NCBI GenBank assembly: GCA_964412195.1
Contig: CAYPNP010000005.1
Location: forward strand, 1-64,000
DNA: 64,000 nt
Source of the DNA: CAYPNP01 sp964412195
GTDB taxonomy: Bacteria > Acidobacteriota > JAAYUB01
Reading direction: 5' to 3'
The translations under genes and the position numbers were made by a program. Of this stretch, positions 34,264 to 44,684 are shown one piece after another. The notes below the pieces were generated by a model, which worked only from the letters and a program-made list of their open reading frames with translations, ran no database searches and was not told the DNA's origin. The stretch's first letter is position 1. Each line of letters begins with the position of its first letter.

Positions 34264-34776
34264 TCAGCGGTGGCAGACCCAGCAGTCGACCGATACCTGG
34301 CGGGACCGGTGGCAGTCCACGCACCAACCCATCACCAACTCGCGGACGCGGCGGATCCTCGCCTCCGTTTTGACCTCGCCGTGGCAGGTGGTGCATTGCA
34401 GTCCGGCCTGGATGTGGCGCTTGTGGGTGAAATGCACATGCCAGGGGAGCTGGTGGACGCGGATCCACCGGATCGGCTGCCGGTCGTTCCAGTAGGCGGT
34501 CAGCTTGATGATCTCCGGCCGGTCGGTGGCCGCGTTCTTGTGGCAATCCATGCAAAGGGCCACGGCGGGGATACCCGGCAGCGCGGCCTTGTCGGCGTAG
34601 GCGTGGCAGTAGGTGCAATCGATGCCCAGCTTGTCGGCGTGGATGGTGTGCGGGAATTGGATCGGCTGCACGGGAGCCTGCTGGTAATTGCTCCAGTAGT
34701 AGGCGAGCGCCCCGAGGGCGACGGCGCAAAACGCGAAGTACCCGAACAGGGCGAGGAAAACAGGTGGTCGGCGCAC
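34264..34776 (-). CDS. actA: Alternative complex III pentaheme cytochrome ActA
   Basis: 170 residues with one N-terminal membrane helix (7-28) and five CxxCH heme-binding motifs at residues 54, 75, 128, 152 and 165. This is the multiheme subunit that takes electrons from ActB's iron-sulfur chain. The last motif (CWVCH) ends one residue before the C-terminus. Histidines between motifs (FPHTIHADK; HVHFTHKRH) can serve as distal ligands. The start is GTG with AAAGGAG upstream, chosen because no ATG fits. It begins 11 bp after the preceding membrane-cytochrome gene. Confidence 0.95.
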   Translation of the reverse strand: MRRPPVFLALFGYFAFCAVALGALAYYWSNYQQAPVQPIQFPHTIHADKLGIDCTYCHAYADKAALPGIPAVALCMDCHKNAATDRPEIIKLTAYWNDRQPIRWIRVHQLPWHVHFTHKRHIQAGLQCTTCHGEVKTEARIRRVRELVMGWCVDCHRSRQVSVDCWVCHR

Positions 34777-34787
34777 GGGCGACTCCT

Positions 34788-36035
34788 TTACTTCTTCTCC
34801 GCCAGCTTTTCCAGCAGGAAAGCGGCGACGGATTTCACCTCCGCCTCGCGCAGCCCCTGGTTGGGCATCGGCGGATAGGCCGGGTCGATCTTGACGGGAT
34901 TCCGGATGAAGGCCTGCAGTTTCTCCGGGGCGTCCTTGTACTTGGGCAGCACTTCATAGTAGGGCGGGCCCACCAGCTTCTGGTCGAAGCGGTGGCAGGC
35001 GCTGCAGCGCTCGTCGTAGATCTTCTGCCCGAGCTTCACGTCCACCGTGGCGGCCTTGGCGTACAGGGCTTCCCGTTTCTCCCGCCACTCGTCCATGGCT
35101 TTTTCCGACGCCTGGGCCAGCACGATCAGCGTCTCCCGGTTGGCCGAGGACTGGAGCTGCTGGTGCTTGTACACGAACAGGCCGAACACCAGCAGGGCCG
35201 CCACGAAGGAGGCGGTGGCGAACCGGTGGCAGCCGTGCCGCAGCATGGACAGTCCCCAGCCGGCCAGCAGCAGGAGCAGGAACAGGAGGAGGAAACTGAT
35301 CACGAAGGTCCGGGCGGTCAGGGTGAAATCGGGCAGGGTGTACAGGTCCCACAGCATCAGGAGCGGCAGCGCCAGGGCGCTCCCGGTCAAGAGGCTCAGG
35401 GCCCAGCCGCGGACCATGCCCCGGGCGGGGAAGTCCTCGGGCAGGCGGCGTTCCGGCCAGCGGAAGAGGAGGAACAGTCCGGCGGCCCCGGCCAGCAGGG
35501 CGGAAGCGGCGAGGAAAATCAGGAAGTGGACCACCACCGTGACCGAGAAGACCAGGGGGACCGGCGAAGTGATGAAACTCCACTTCTGGGGAGTGGCGGC
35601 CAGGTCGAGGGTGCTGATCGTCAGGAAGCAGGCCCCGGCGGTGATTACGACGCCGGCGGCGCCCGCGGCCGGCCGGAGGGTGCGCTGGTAATGGCCCAGG
35701 AGCAGCAGCCCCGCCAGCAGGAAGGGCGAGATCCGCAGGAAGTAGATCCCCGCCGGGATCGCCTGGTGGTAGAGGTACTGGCTGTAGAGGAAGACCAGGG
35801 CCACCAGCGGCAGGAGGGCGAACGTGAGGAACGTGCCGGCCTGGACGGGAATCAGCCGGGCGAACTCCCGCGCGGCATCGGATCCGCGTCGGGGGAAGCC
35901 CAGGGAAAGCAGGCACGAGACCAGGGCCGTCCCCGCGAACGGCAGGCACAGGAGGAGCATGAAGACGATCAGGTAGGGAATGATGCTCAAGTGCTCCGAC
36001 GCCGGCAACAGAATCAACTGGTTGATCGCATCCAT
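34788..36035 (-). CDS. Polytopic membrane protein fused to a monoheme cytochrome c
   Basis: 415 residues. About 300 residues form eight or nine hydrophobic helices (starting LSIIPYLIVFMLLLCLPF), with histidines such as YHQAIPAGIYFLR and FLLAGLLLLGHYQR. The C-terminal ~85 residues are a class-I cytochrome c domain: DERCSACHRF heme site and a late methionine in YPPMPNQGL as axial ligand. It sits where other act clusters encode the separate cytochrome ActE, and may replace it while adding a membrane domain. I do not recognise the membrane domain's function. GAGAGGG lies about 12 bases before the ATG. Confidence 0.85.
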   Translation of the reverse strand: MDAINQLILLPASEHLSIIPYLIVFMLLLCLPFAGTALVSCLLSLGFPRRGSDAAREFARLIPVQAGTFLTFALLPLVALVFLYSQYLYHQAIPAGIYFLRISPFLLAGLLLLGHYQRTLRPAAGAAGVVITAGACFLTISTLDLAATPQKWSFITSPVPLVFSVTVVVHFLIFLAASALLAGAAGLFLLFRWPERRLPEDFPARGMVRGWALSLLTGSALALPLLMLWDLYTLPDFTLTARTFVISFLLLFLLLLLAGWGLSMLRHGCHRFATASFVAALLVFGLFVYKHQQLQSSANRETLIVLAQASEKAMDEWREKREALYAKAATVDVKLGQKIYDERCSACHRFDQKLVGPPYYEVLPKYKDAPEKLQAFIRNPVKIDPAYPPMPNQGLREAEVKSVAAFLLEKLAEKK

Positions 36036-36058
36036 AGGATCTGACCCTCTCTGTGGGC

Positions 36059-36925
36059 TCAAATTCTCCACATGACTGCGCCCCGGTCCAGCGCCACGAG
36101 CAGGAGGACCAGGAGCGTGTACAGGTTCAATCGGTTGAACGCCGCCATGAGCGTGCCGGCGGCGTCCGCATCGGCCTTCAGCAGGACGGTGGTCCGCCAC
36201 GCCTGGTGCCCGGTCAGCGCCAGCAGAAGGGCGAAGGCCCACGGCTGCCGGGCGATTCCGAATACCGGAAAAGCCACGCAGGCGGCGGCCATGGCCATGG
36301 TCCAGGTGAAGGTGATCCGGCGCACGCGGGGCGGGCTGAAAATCCCCGTCAGGAGCGGAAGGCCGGCCCGTTCATAATCCTCCGCGCGCGCCAGCAGCAA
36401 CAGCCAGAAGTGGGGCACCTGCCAGAGGAAGAGGAACGCCATCAGGACCAGCAGGGCGGGGGAGCCGGCCTCGCCGCCGGCGGCCACCCAGCCGACCGCG
36501 GGGGGAATGGCGCCGACGGGGGCGCCGATCACCGCCGCGAAGGGCGTCCGCCTCTTCAGGGGGGTGTAGATCGCGTTATACCAGGCCACCGCCAGCAGCC
36601 CGAGGCCCGCCGCGAGCCATCCGGAGGACGCGGCCAGCCCGGCCATCCCTGCGACGATCAGCCCCGCGGAGACGAGCAGCACGGACCGCGCGGTCATCCG
36701 GCGGGAGGGCAGTGGGCGATGCCGGGTGCGCTCCATCCGGGCGTCCATGTCCCTGTCCTGGAACTGGTTCAGCGCCGCCGAGCCGAAGGCGAGCAGCAGG
36801 GTCGCCAGCGTGGGCGCGAGGCAATGCCAATCCGGGGGACGGCCAGCCAAGAGGTATCCGGTAGCGGCCGAGAGGGCCGCCATGAAAGCGATCTTGGTCT
36901 TGAACAGGCCGGCCAGTGCGTTCAT
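36059..36925 (-). CDS. ctaB: Protoheme IX farnesyltransferase (heme O synthase)
   Basis: Attaches farnesyl to heme B to make heme O, the first step to heme A for the aa3-type oxidase. The protein has 288 residues and about eight or nine helices. The prenyl-diphosphate-binding motif is NQFQDRDMDARMERT with following RHRPLPS (near residue 55), and YNAIYTPLKRRT and GWVAAGGEAGSPALL are also typical. The ATG overlaps the coxB stop as ATGA. A heme A synthase gene (ctaA) is not seen in the window. Confidence 0.96.
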   Translation of the reverse strand: MNALAGLFKTKIAFMAALSAATGYLLAGRPPDWHCLAPTLATLLLAFGSAALNQFQDRDMDARMERTRHRPLPSRRMTARSVLLVSAGLIVAGMAGLAASSGWLAAGLGLLAVAWYNAIYTPLKRRTPFAAVIGAPVGAIPPAVGWVAAGGEAGSPALLVLMAFLFLWQVPHFWLLLLARAEDYERAGLPLLTGIFSPPRVRRITFTWTMAMAAACVAFPVFGIARQPWAFALLLALTGHQAWRTTVLLKADADAAGTLMAAFNRLNLYTLLVLLLVALDRGAVMWRI

Positions 36926-37842
36926 TTCAGCGTTTTCAGGAACTCGATGACGGTCTTCAGGTCCGCGTCCGGAAGGTCCTCCGGTGCGGGCATGTTGGCC
37001 GTGGACCCCTTCACCATCTCGGCGTCGGGTTCCAATATGGCCCGCCGCAGGTACGCCTCGTCGATGACGATCTCCTTCTCCTGCCCGCCGGCCGTCACCA
37101 CGGTCGTCCGGCCGAAGATCCCCTTGAACGTGGGGCCCACTCCTTCCGTGCCGTTGAGGGTGTGGCAGCCGACGCAATCGTGCTTTTCTAGGATCTCCAG
37201 AGCCGTCTTCTGGGCACCGGTGGGAATGGCCGCCGGGATCTCCTTGCCGCCGTACCACGCATCGAACTCCGGCTGGCTCATGACGATGACCTTGGAGAGC
37301 ATGTAGGCGTGCCGTTGCCCGCAGTATTCGGCGCAGAAAACGTCCGCTGCTCCCATGGTTTCGGGCTTGAACCACAGGTAGGTCTGCCGGCCGGGCACTG
37401 CGTCTTCCTTGATCCGGAAGGCGGGGATGTAGAAGCTGTGCAGGACGTCCACCGACTGCAGGGTCAGCTTCACCGGCTTGCCCAAGGGGACGTACAGCTT
37501 GTCGGATTGCCTCCCGTTGGCGTACTGGTAGGACCAGTTCCACATCCGGCCCGTGACCTGGACGTTGAGTGCGTCCTTGGGCGCGGTGCGGATGTACTTG
37601 AATTCCTCCATCCCGAAATAGAAGATCACCATGACCAGGATCGTGGGGATGACCGTCCAGGTGATTTCCAGGGCGGTGCTGCCCTTCACCGGCTCGGGCC
37701 GGGGGTGGCGGCGCCGGTTGTAGCGGATGACGAAGTAGATCATCAGGCCGGTCACCAGCAACAGGAGGACGACCGAGATCACCATGCTGATGAGGAAGAC
37801 CAGGTCGACCGCGGCGGTTTGGCTGGCGGATGCAGTGTTCAT
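36922..37842 (-). CDS. coxB: Cytochrome c oxidase subunit II with cytochrome c domain (caa3 type)
   Basis: 306 residues. Two N-terminal helices (10-35, 65-83) anchor the CuA domain, whose ligands appear in VDVLHSFYIPAFRIK and VFCAEYCGQRHAYMLSKVIVM. A C-terminal cytochrome c domain (about 215-305) carries CVGCH and a late methionine (NMPAPEDLPD). This fused domain defines the caa3 type and makes a separate soluble cytochrome c dispensable. GAGGAG lies upstream of the ATG. Electrons probably arrive from the ActA/membrane-cytochrome subunits encoded downstream. Confidence 0.97.
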   Translation of the reverse strand: MNTASASQTAAVDLVFLISMVISVVLLLLVTGLMIYFVIRYNRRRHPRPEPVKGSTALEITWTVIPTILVMVIFYFGMEEFKYIRTAPKDALNVQVTGRMWNWSYQYANGRQSDKLYVPLGKPVKLTLQSVDVLHSFYIPAFRIKEDAVPGRQTYLWFKPETMGAADVFCAEYCGQRHAYMLSKVIVMSQPEFDAWYGGKEIPAAIPTGAQKTALEILEKHDCVGCHTLNGTEGVGPTFKGIFGRTTVVTAGGQEKEIVIDEAYLRRAILEPDAEMVKGSTANMPAPEDLPDADLKTVIEFLKTLK

Positions 37843-37854
37843 GTTCCCGGCTCC

Positions 37855-38136
37855 TCAGCGGAATGAAATGTCCGTAAACGTCAAGACCATGATCACCGCC
37901 AGGGTTGCGACGGCCAGCAGCAGCATGATCTTGAACAACCGGGCCTCGTACTTGAGGTTCATGAAGATCATCAGCACCAGAGTGCCCTTGATGGCGGCGA
38001 TCAGGATGGCGGTCAGCACGCTGAAATTGCCCAGGTGCAGGTTGGCGACGGTGATGGTCAGGCCGGTGAGGGCCAACAAGCTGAACCAGACCAGCACGTA
38101 CGTTCCGTAGGGTACCAGCGTTTTCTGTCTTTCCAT
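37855..38136 (-). CDS. coxD: Cytochrome c oxidase subunit IV
   Basis: 93 residues with three hydrophobic helices, matching the prokaryotic subunit IV family (LVPYGTYVLVWFSLLALTGL; GTLVLMIFMNLKYEARLF). A small structural subunit of the oxidase without cofactors. The ATG at 38136 is preferred to a GTG nine bases upstream because GAGGTGG then lies at a proper distance. It is between coxC and coxB in the usual order. Confidence 0.92.
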   Translation of the reverse strand: MERQKTLVPYGTYVLVWFSLLALTGLTITVANLHLGNFSVLTAILIAAIKGTLVLMIFMNLKYEARLFKIMLLLAVATLAVIMVLTFTDISFR

Positions 38137-38146
38137 GGCGGCCACC

Positions 38147-38905
38147 TCACGAAATCAGGTAGAACAGGGGGAACAGGAAGATCCAGATCACGTCGACCAG
38201 GTGCCAGTACAGGCCGGAGTTCTCCAGCTTGGTGACCTGGGGTTCCCGGATCTCGTCGTTCTCGGGATAGACCAGCGCCAGCTCCACCGCCTCCGGGGGC
38301 TCGGTCACCGCCCGGCTCCAGATCGTCTGGCCGGCGGCGTCCAGCAGGGCCAGGCGGGCGGGCGCGAGGCCCTCCACCCGGGCCTTCAGCCGCGGCTTCC
38401 GCGCCACGATGCCCAGCATGGCGCCCAGGACCACGAGGCCGATGATGACGTGCAGGGCGTGCAGCCCCGTCATGGCGAAGTAGAGGCCGTAGAACACGCC
38501 TTCGCCGGGGGTGCGGCCGGAGAGCACCTCCGAACCGGGGTAGAGCCCGTGGTGGAATTTCTCCGACCACTCGAAGTACTTGTTGACCAGGAAGAAGAGA
38601 CCGAAGCCGATGGTGACGGCCAGGAGGACGCACGACACGTGCCTCCGCCCCCGCTCGAGGGCGGCGATCGCCAGCGCCATGGTCAGGCTGCTGGTCAGGA
38701 GGATAAGGGTGTTGAAGGCGCCGATCAGCACGTTCAGCGACATGGCGGCGTAGTGGAAATCGGGGGCGTAGTTGGTCCGGTATTCGGCATAGACCAGGAA
38801 GAGGCCGCCGAAGAGGAGGAACTCCGTGAACAGGAAGAGCCACATGCCGATCTTGGCGCCGGTGGCGTCGTGGTGATGGGTTTCGGTGAGGGCCGTGGTG
38901 CTCAT
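38147..38905 (-). CDS. coxC: Cytochrome c oxidase subunit III
   Basis: 252 residues with five to seven helices. Family features are KIGMWLFLFTEFLLFGGLF, FHHGLYPGSEVLSGRTPGEG and MTGLHALHVIIGLVVLGAM. The extended hydrophilic loop (about 175-225) before the last helix (WHLVDVIWIFLFPLFYLIS) is larger than in mitochondrial-type subunit III but is seen in act-associated oxidases. It starts 3 bp after the coxA stop. Confidence 0.95.
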   Translation of the reverse strand: MSTTALTETHHHDATGAKIGMWLFLFTEFLLFGGLFLVYAEYRTNYAPDFHYAAMSLNVLIGAFNTLILLTSSLTMALAIAALERGRRHVSCVLLAVTIGFGLFFLVNKYFEWSEKFHHGLYPGSEVLSGRTPGEGVFYGLYFAMTGLHALHVIIGLVVLGAMLGIVARKPRLKARVEGLAPARLALLDAAGQTIWSRAVTEPPEAVELALVYPENDEIREPQVTKLENSGLYWHLVDVIWIFLFPLFYLIS

Positions 38906-38908
38906 GGG

Positions 38909-40511
<1,603 letters not shown>

Positions 40512-40525
<14 letters not shown>

Positions 40526-41303
40526 CGGACTGCTTCTCCTTCCGGGATTTTTTCGAGGCCAACACCAGCCAGGCGGCAAGGCAGAGGACGAGGAAGACCA
40601 TCACCGTGCCGGTGACTTTCAGGATGTTGAAAACGTACGTCTTGCCTTCGGGATCATAGCTGAAGCAATAGAGCAGCACCCGGTTCACGGTGGGGCCCGG
40701 TCGCCCCGCCGCCGCCTCGTTCAGCGCCATCTTGACGTCGAAGGGATTGAACTGGATGCCGTAGAGGTAACGGACGATCTCCCCCTCCGGGGACACGGCC
40801 ACGAGGACCACCGGGTGCAGGAAATCCTCCCCCTGCCGCTTGTACCGGAAACCGACGGCCCCGGAGATCGCCTGGACGCTGGCCGTGTCGCCGGTCAGGA
40901 ACCGCATCCCGTTCGGGTCGATGGGGGCGTGAAATAATTTCAGGTAGTTCGTTTTCTTCTGGAGCGCGAGGTCCGGTGTCTCCCGGTCGTCGAAGGAGAT
41001 GACCAGCGCGTTGTAGTCCTTGGCGGCCTGGAGGTCCATCTTGTCCATCACGTCGACCACGCCGTTCAGGAAGGGGCTGCAGACGCTGGGGCATCGGAAA
41101 TAGACCAGCATCAGCAGGGTCGGCCGGTCGACCAGGTCCCCCAGCTTCACCACCCGGCCGTTTTCGTCTTGGAAAGACAGGTTGAGCGGGATCGTGCTGC
41201 CGAGTTTCTCGTCGACGCCGATGCCGGTGTCCGGAGGGGGCGCCTGGGCGATGCCATGGACCATCATAAACAACAACGCCGCTGCGATCATCCGTAGCTT
41301 CAT
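40512..41303 (-). CDS. sco: SCO1/SenC-type copper chaperone
   Basis: Delivers copper to the CuA site of the oxidase. 263 residues: signal peptide (LMIAAALLFMMVHGIAQA region), then a thioredoxin-like domain with the copper motif YFRCPSVCSPF (CxxxC) near residue 80 and the distant histidine in GEDFLHPVVLVA. A C-terminal helix (VTGTVMVFLVLCLAAWLVLA) provides a second membrane anchor, not general for SCO proteins. The ATG at 41303 begins MKLRMI. First gene of the long cox-act operon. Confidence 0.94.
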
Positions 41304-41370
41304 GGTCACAACTCCCGATGCCAACGGGCAGAATCTTCCGCCGCAAATCCTTGTGCCAAATGATGATTGA

Positions 41371-41399
41371 ATGCTATCAAGAGGAATGGAGATTTGCAA
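41371..41399 (-). promoter_or_regulatory. Putative promoter of the sco-cox-act operon
   Basis: On the minus strand TTGCAA (41399-41394) and TAGCAT (41376-41371) are separated by 17 bp, about 68 bp upstream of the sco ATG. It lies in the divergent spacer shared with moxR. Confidence 0.45.
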
Positions 41400-41499
41400 A
41401 CAAAAAAAACGCCGGGTGATGGACGGGCTGTGGTAGCATGGCACCTCCGACGCAGGGCGCGGAATCCATGCAGATTGACGTCCCCGGGAGGCTGGCGAG

Positions 41500-42519
<1,020 letters not shown>

Positions 42520-42527
42520 AGGGCGAC

Positions 42528-43412
42528 GTGGAAATCAAGGACCTGCTGAAGAACCTCCACCTGATCGAGATCCGCACCCGGAAGAAGATGCAGGGCGGGC
42601 TGGCGTCCTCGTACCGCAATGTGTTCCGCGGCCAGGGGCTGGAGTTCTCGGAGGTGCGGGAGTACGTCGAGGGGGACGACATCCGGCTGATCGACTGGAA
42701 CGTGTCGGCGCGCTTCCACAACCTCTATGTGAAGCAGCTGATGGAGGAGCGGGAGCTCAACATCATCACCGCCCTCCAGGCGTCCCGCTCCATGGACTTC
42801 GGCACCACCGACAAGACCAAGTTCCAGGCCGCCGCCGAGGTGGCCGCCACGCTGATCTTCTCGGCCCTGCACACCGGCGATCGGCCGGGGCTGGTGCTCT
42901 ATGGCGGCCGGGGACCGGTGGATTACGTCGCACCGAAGAAGGGTACCCACCACGGCTTCGTGCTCCTGCACAAGCTGCTCGAGAGCCCCCTGGCCGGCGA
43001 CGCCCCGGAGACCACCGAGCTGATGAAGTTCCTCACCCACGGCCTGAAGAAGCGCAGCGTGGTGTTCCTGATCGGCGACTTCATCTACTCGGAGTGGGAC
43101 CCCGACCTGCTGGAGATGGCCGCGCGGCGGCACGACTTGATCGGGGTGGCGCTGCTGGATCCCACCGAGTTGTCCGGCCCGGCTGGGGGGATCCTCCGGC
43201 TGGAGGGCAGGGGGCTGCCGGCGCGGCCCGTTTCCATCGGCGGCCGGGCGCGGGACCGCTACCAGGAGAGGGTCCAGGAGCGCCTGGCCTTCGTCCGGGG
43301 CGTTTTCCAGAAGGCCCGGGCCGACTTCCTGCTCCTCCAGACCGACTCGCCGTACGAGCAGGAGCTGCACCAGCTCTTCATGCGCCGGATCGCCTCCTCC
43401 TCTCTCGGCTAA
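42528..43412 (+). CDS. DUF58 domain protein
   Basis: 294 residues, soluble. The DUF58 core is recognisable by RNVFRGQGLEFSEVREYVEG followed by DDIRLIDWNVSAR near residue 35-60. A VWA-like fold follows (LNIITALQASRSMDFGT, where the DxSxS metal site reads QASRS and so is degenerate). FLIGDFIYSEWDPDLLEMAA near 185 is another family segment. It normally partners with MoxR. Start is GTG at 42528 with GAGGG upstream. Confidence 0.92.
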   Translation: MEIKDLLKNLHLIEIRTRKKMQGGLASSYRNVFRGQGLEFSEVREYVEGDDIRLIDWNVSARFHNLYVKQLMEERELNIITALQASRSMDFGTTDKTKFQAAAEVAATLIFSALHTGDRPGLVLYGGRGPVDYVAPKKGTHHGFVLLHKLLESPLAGDAPETTELMKFLTHGLKKRSVVFLIGDFIYSEWDPDLLEMAARRHDLIGVALLDPTELSGPAGGILRLEGRGLPARPVSIGGRARDRYQERVQERLAFVRGVFQKARADFLLLQTDSPYEQELHQLFMRRIASSSLG

Positions 43413-43600
43413 TCCACAATCTGCAACCATAACCACGAACCACACGAACCACACGAACAAGGCGGACCGCAATCCGCAATCCACAATCTGAATATGGAAC
43501 TCAGGAAATCAGGAACAGGTTTCAATCCGCAATCCGCAATTCGCAATCTGGAACTCCGCACTCCGCATTCCGCACTCGGCACTATCCAACTGAATCCTTC
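43413..43600. repeat. Composite short-repeat tract before the VWFA gene
   Basis: Contains (CACACGAAC)n units at 43436-43460, CCGCAATCCGCAATCC-type units at 43470-43550 and CTCCGCACTCCGCATTCCGC at 43555-43575. The same words occur at 18790-18820, 55795-55820 and 56040-56075. No gene is seen in this 230-bp spacer apart from a TATAAT box at 43622-43627 that may be the VWFA -10. Confidence 0.6.
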
Positions 43601-43646
43601 TCCACGGCATCCGTATACCTGTATAATGAGTTCCCGGAGGTCCGGC

Positions 43647-44663
43647 ATGACAATCAAGAGACCATGGGATCGCGCCGTTTTCCTGTTCGCCACCGTGTTG
43701 CTGGCGGCCGCCTTTGTCCCGGCGCAGGAGAAAGAGAAAAAGAAGGGGCAGGACGAGAAAGTGGAGGGCGTCACCAGCGTGTCGGTCAACATCCCCACGG
43801 TGACCCTCAACCTGACCGTCACCGACAAGGACGGCAACCTGGTGACCGGCCTGACCAAGGACTACTTCAAGGTATACGAAGACGGGCAGCCCCAGGAGAT
43901 CACCAACTTCTTCCGGGACGAATCCCCCGTGAACGTGGTCCTGCTGATGGAGAGCAGCCGCCTGATCAGCGGGATCGAGCAGGATTACTGGTATGCGGTC
44001 CTGGATTTCATCCGGAATCTCCGCAAGGACGATTACTGCGCCCTGGTCACCTACGACATCAAGCCCCGCATCGCCGTCGACTTCACCCAGGACAAGGGCA
44101 AGATCGCCAACGAGGCCAACATCAGCCTGTATTTCCAGGGTTTTTCCGAAAGCGCCCTTTCCGACGCCGTGGTGTTCGTTCTGGACCGCATGAAGGAGGT
44201 CAAGGGAAAGAAGGCGGTCGTGCTCCTGTCGACGGGGCTCGACACGTTCAGCCGGATCACCTACCCCAAGGCCCTGGGCATCGCGGGAGAGTCCGATACC
44301 GTCCTGTACGCGATCAGCATGGGGCAGCTGGCGCGCCTGGTCAATGAGAACGCCTATTCTTCCATCACCAGCTCCGAATTCCTGATGGCGGACCTTCGCC
44401 TGAAGTCGTTCGCCAAGAGGACCGGCGGCTTCGCCATGTTTCCCCGTTTCACCAGCGAATACCCGGCGGTCTTCCGGGACGTCAACATGTACCTCCGGTT
44501 CCAGTACACCCTGGCCTACCGGCCGGCCAACCAGAAAATCGACGGCAAGACCCGCAAGATCAAGGTGGAAGCCATGGCCGACGTCAACCACGACGGGAAG
44601 CCGGACGTGCTGAAGGTGGCCTGCAAGGATTCCTACAAACCGCTCAAAGAGGACAAGGACTAG
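43647..44663 (+). CDS. Exported VWFA-domain protein of the acidobacterial type
   Basis: 338 residues with a signal peptide (AVFLFATVLLAAAFVPAQ), a Lys-rich stretch, an Ig-like segment (VTLNLTVTDKDGNLVTGLTK) and a von Willebrand A domain. The sequence LTKDYFKVYEDGQPQEITNF is the hallmark of the VWFA-related family frequent in Acidobacteriota. In the metal site the usual DxSxS reads MESSRL, with Glu in place of Asp, so metal-dependent adhesion may be altered. CGGAGG lies 6 bases before the ATG. It is followed by the Memo-AMMECR1 gene after 21 bp, suggesting one transcript. Confidence 0.88.
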   Translation: MTIKRPWDRAVFLFATVLLAAAFVPAQEKEKKKGQDEKVEGVTSVSVNIPTVTLNLTVTDKDGNLVTGLTKDYFKVYEDGQPQEITNFFRDESPVNVVLLMESSRLISGIEQDYWYAVLDFIRNLRKDDYCALVTYDIKPRIAVDFTQDKGKIANEANISLYFQGFSESALSDAVVFVLDRMKEVKGKKAVVLLSTGLDTFSRITYPKALGIAGESDTVLYAISMGQLARLVNENAYSSITSSEFLMADLRLKSFAKRTGGFAMFPRFTSEYPAVFRDVNMYLRFQYTLAYRPANQKIDGKTRKIKVEAMADVNHDGKPDVLKVACKDSYKPLKEDKD

Positions 44664-44684
44664 GTGCGGACAAGGGAGGAGCGA

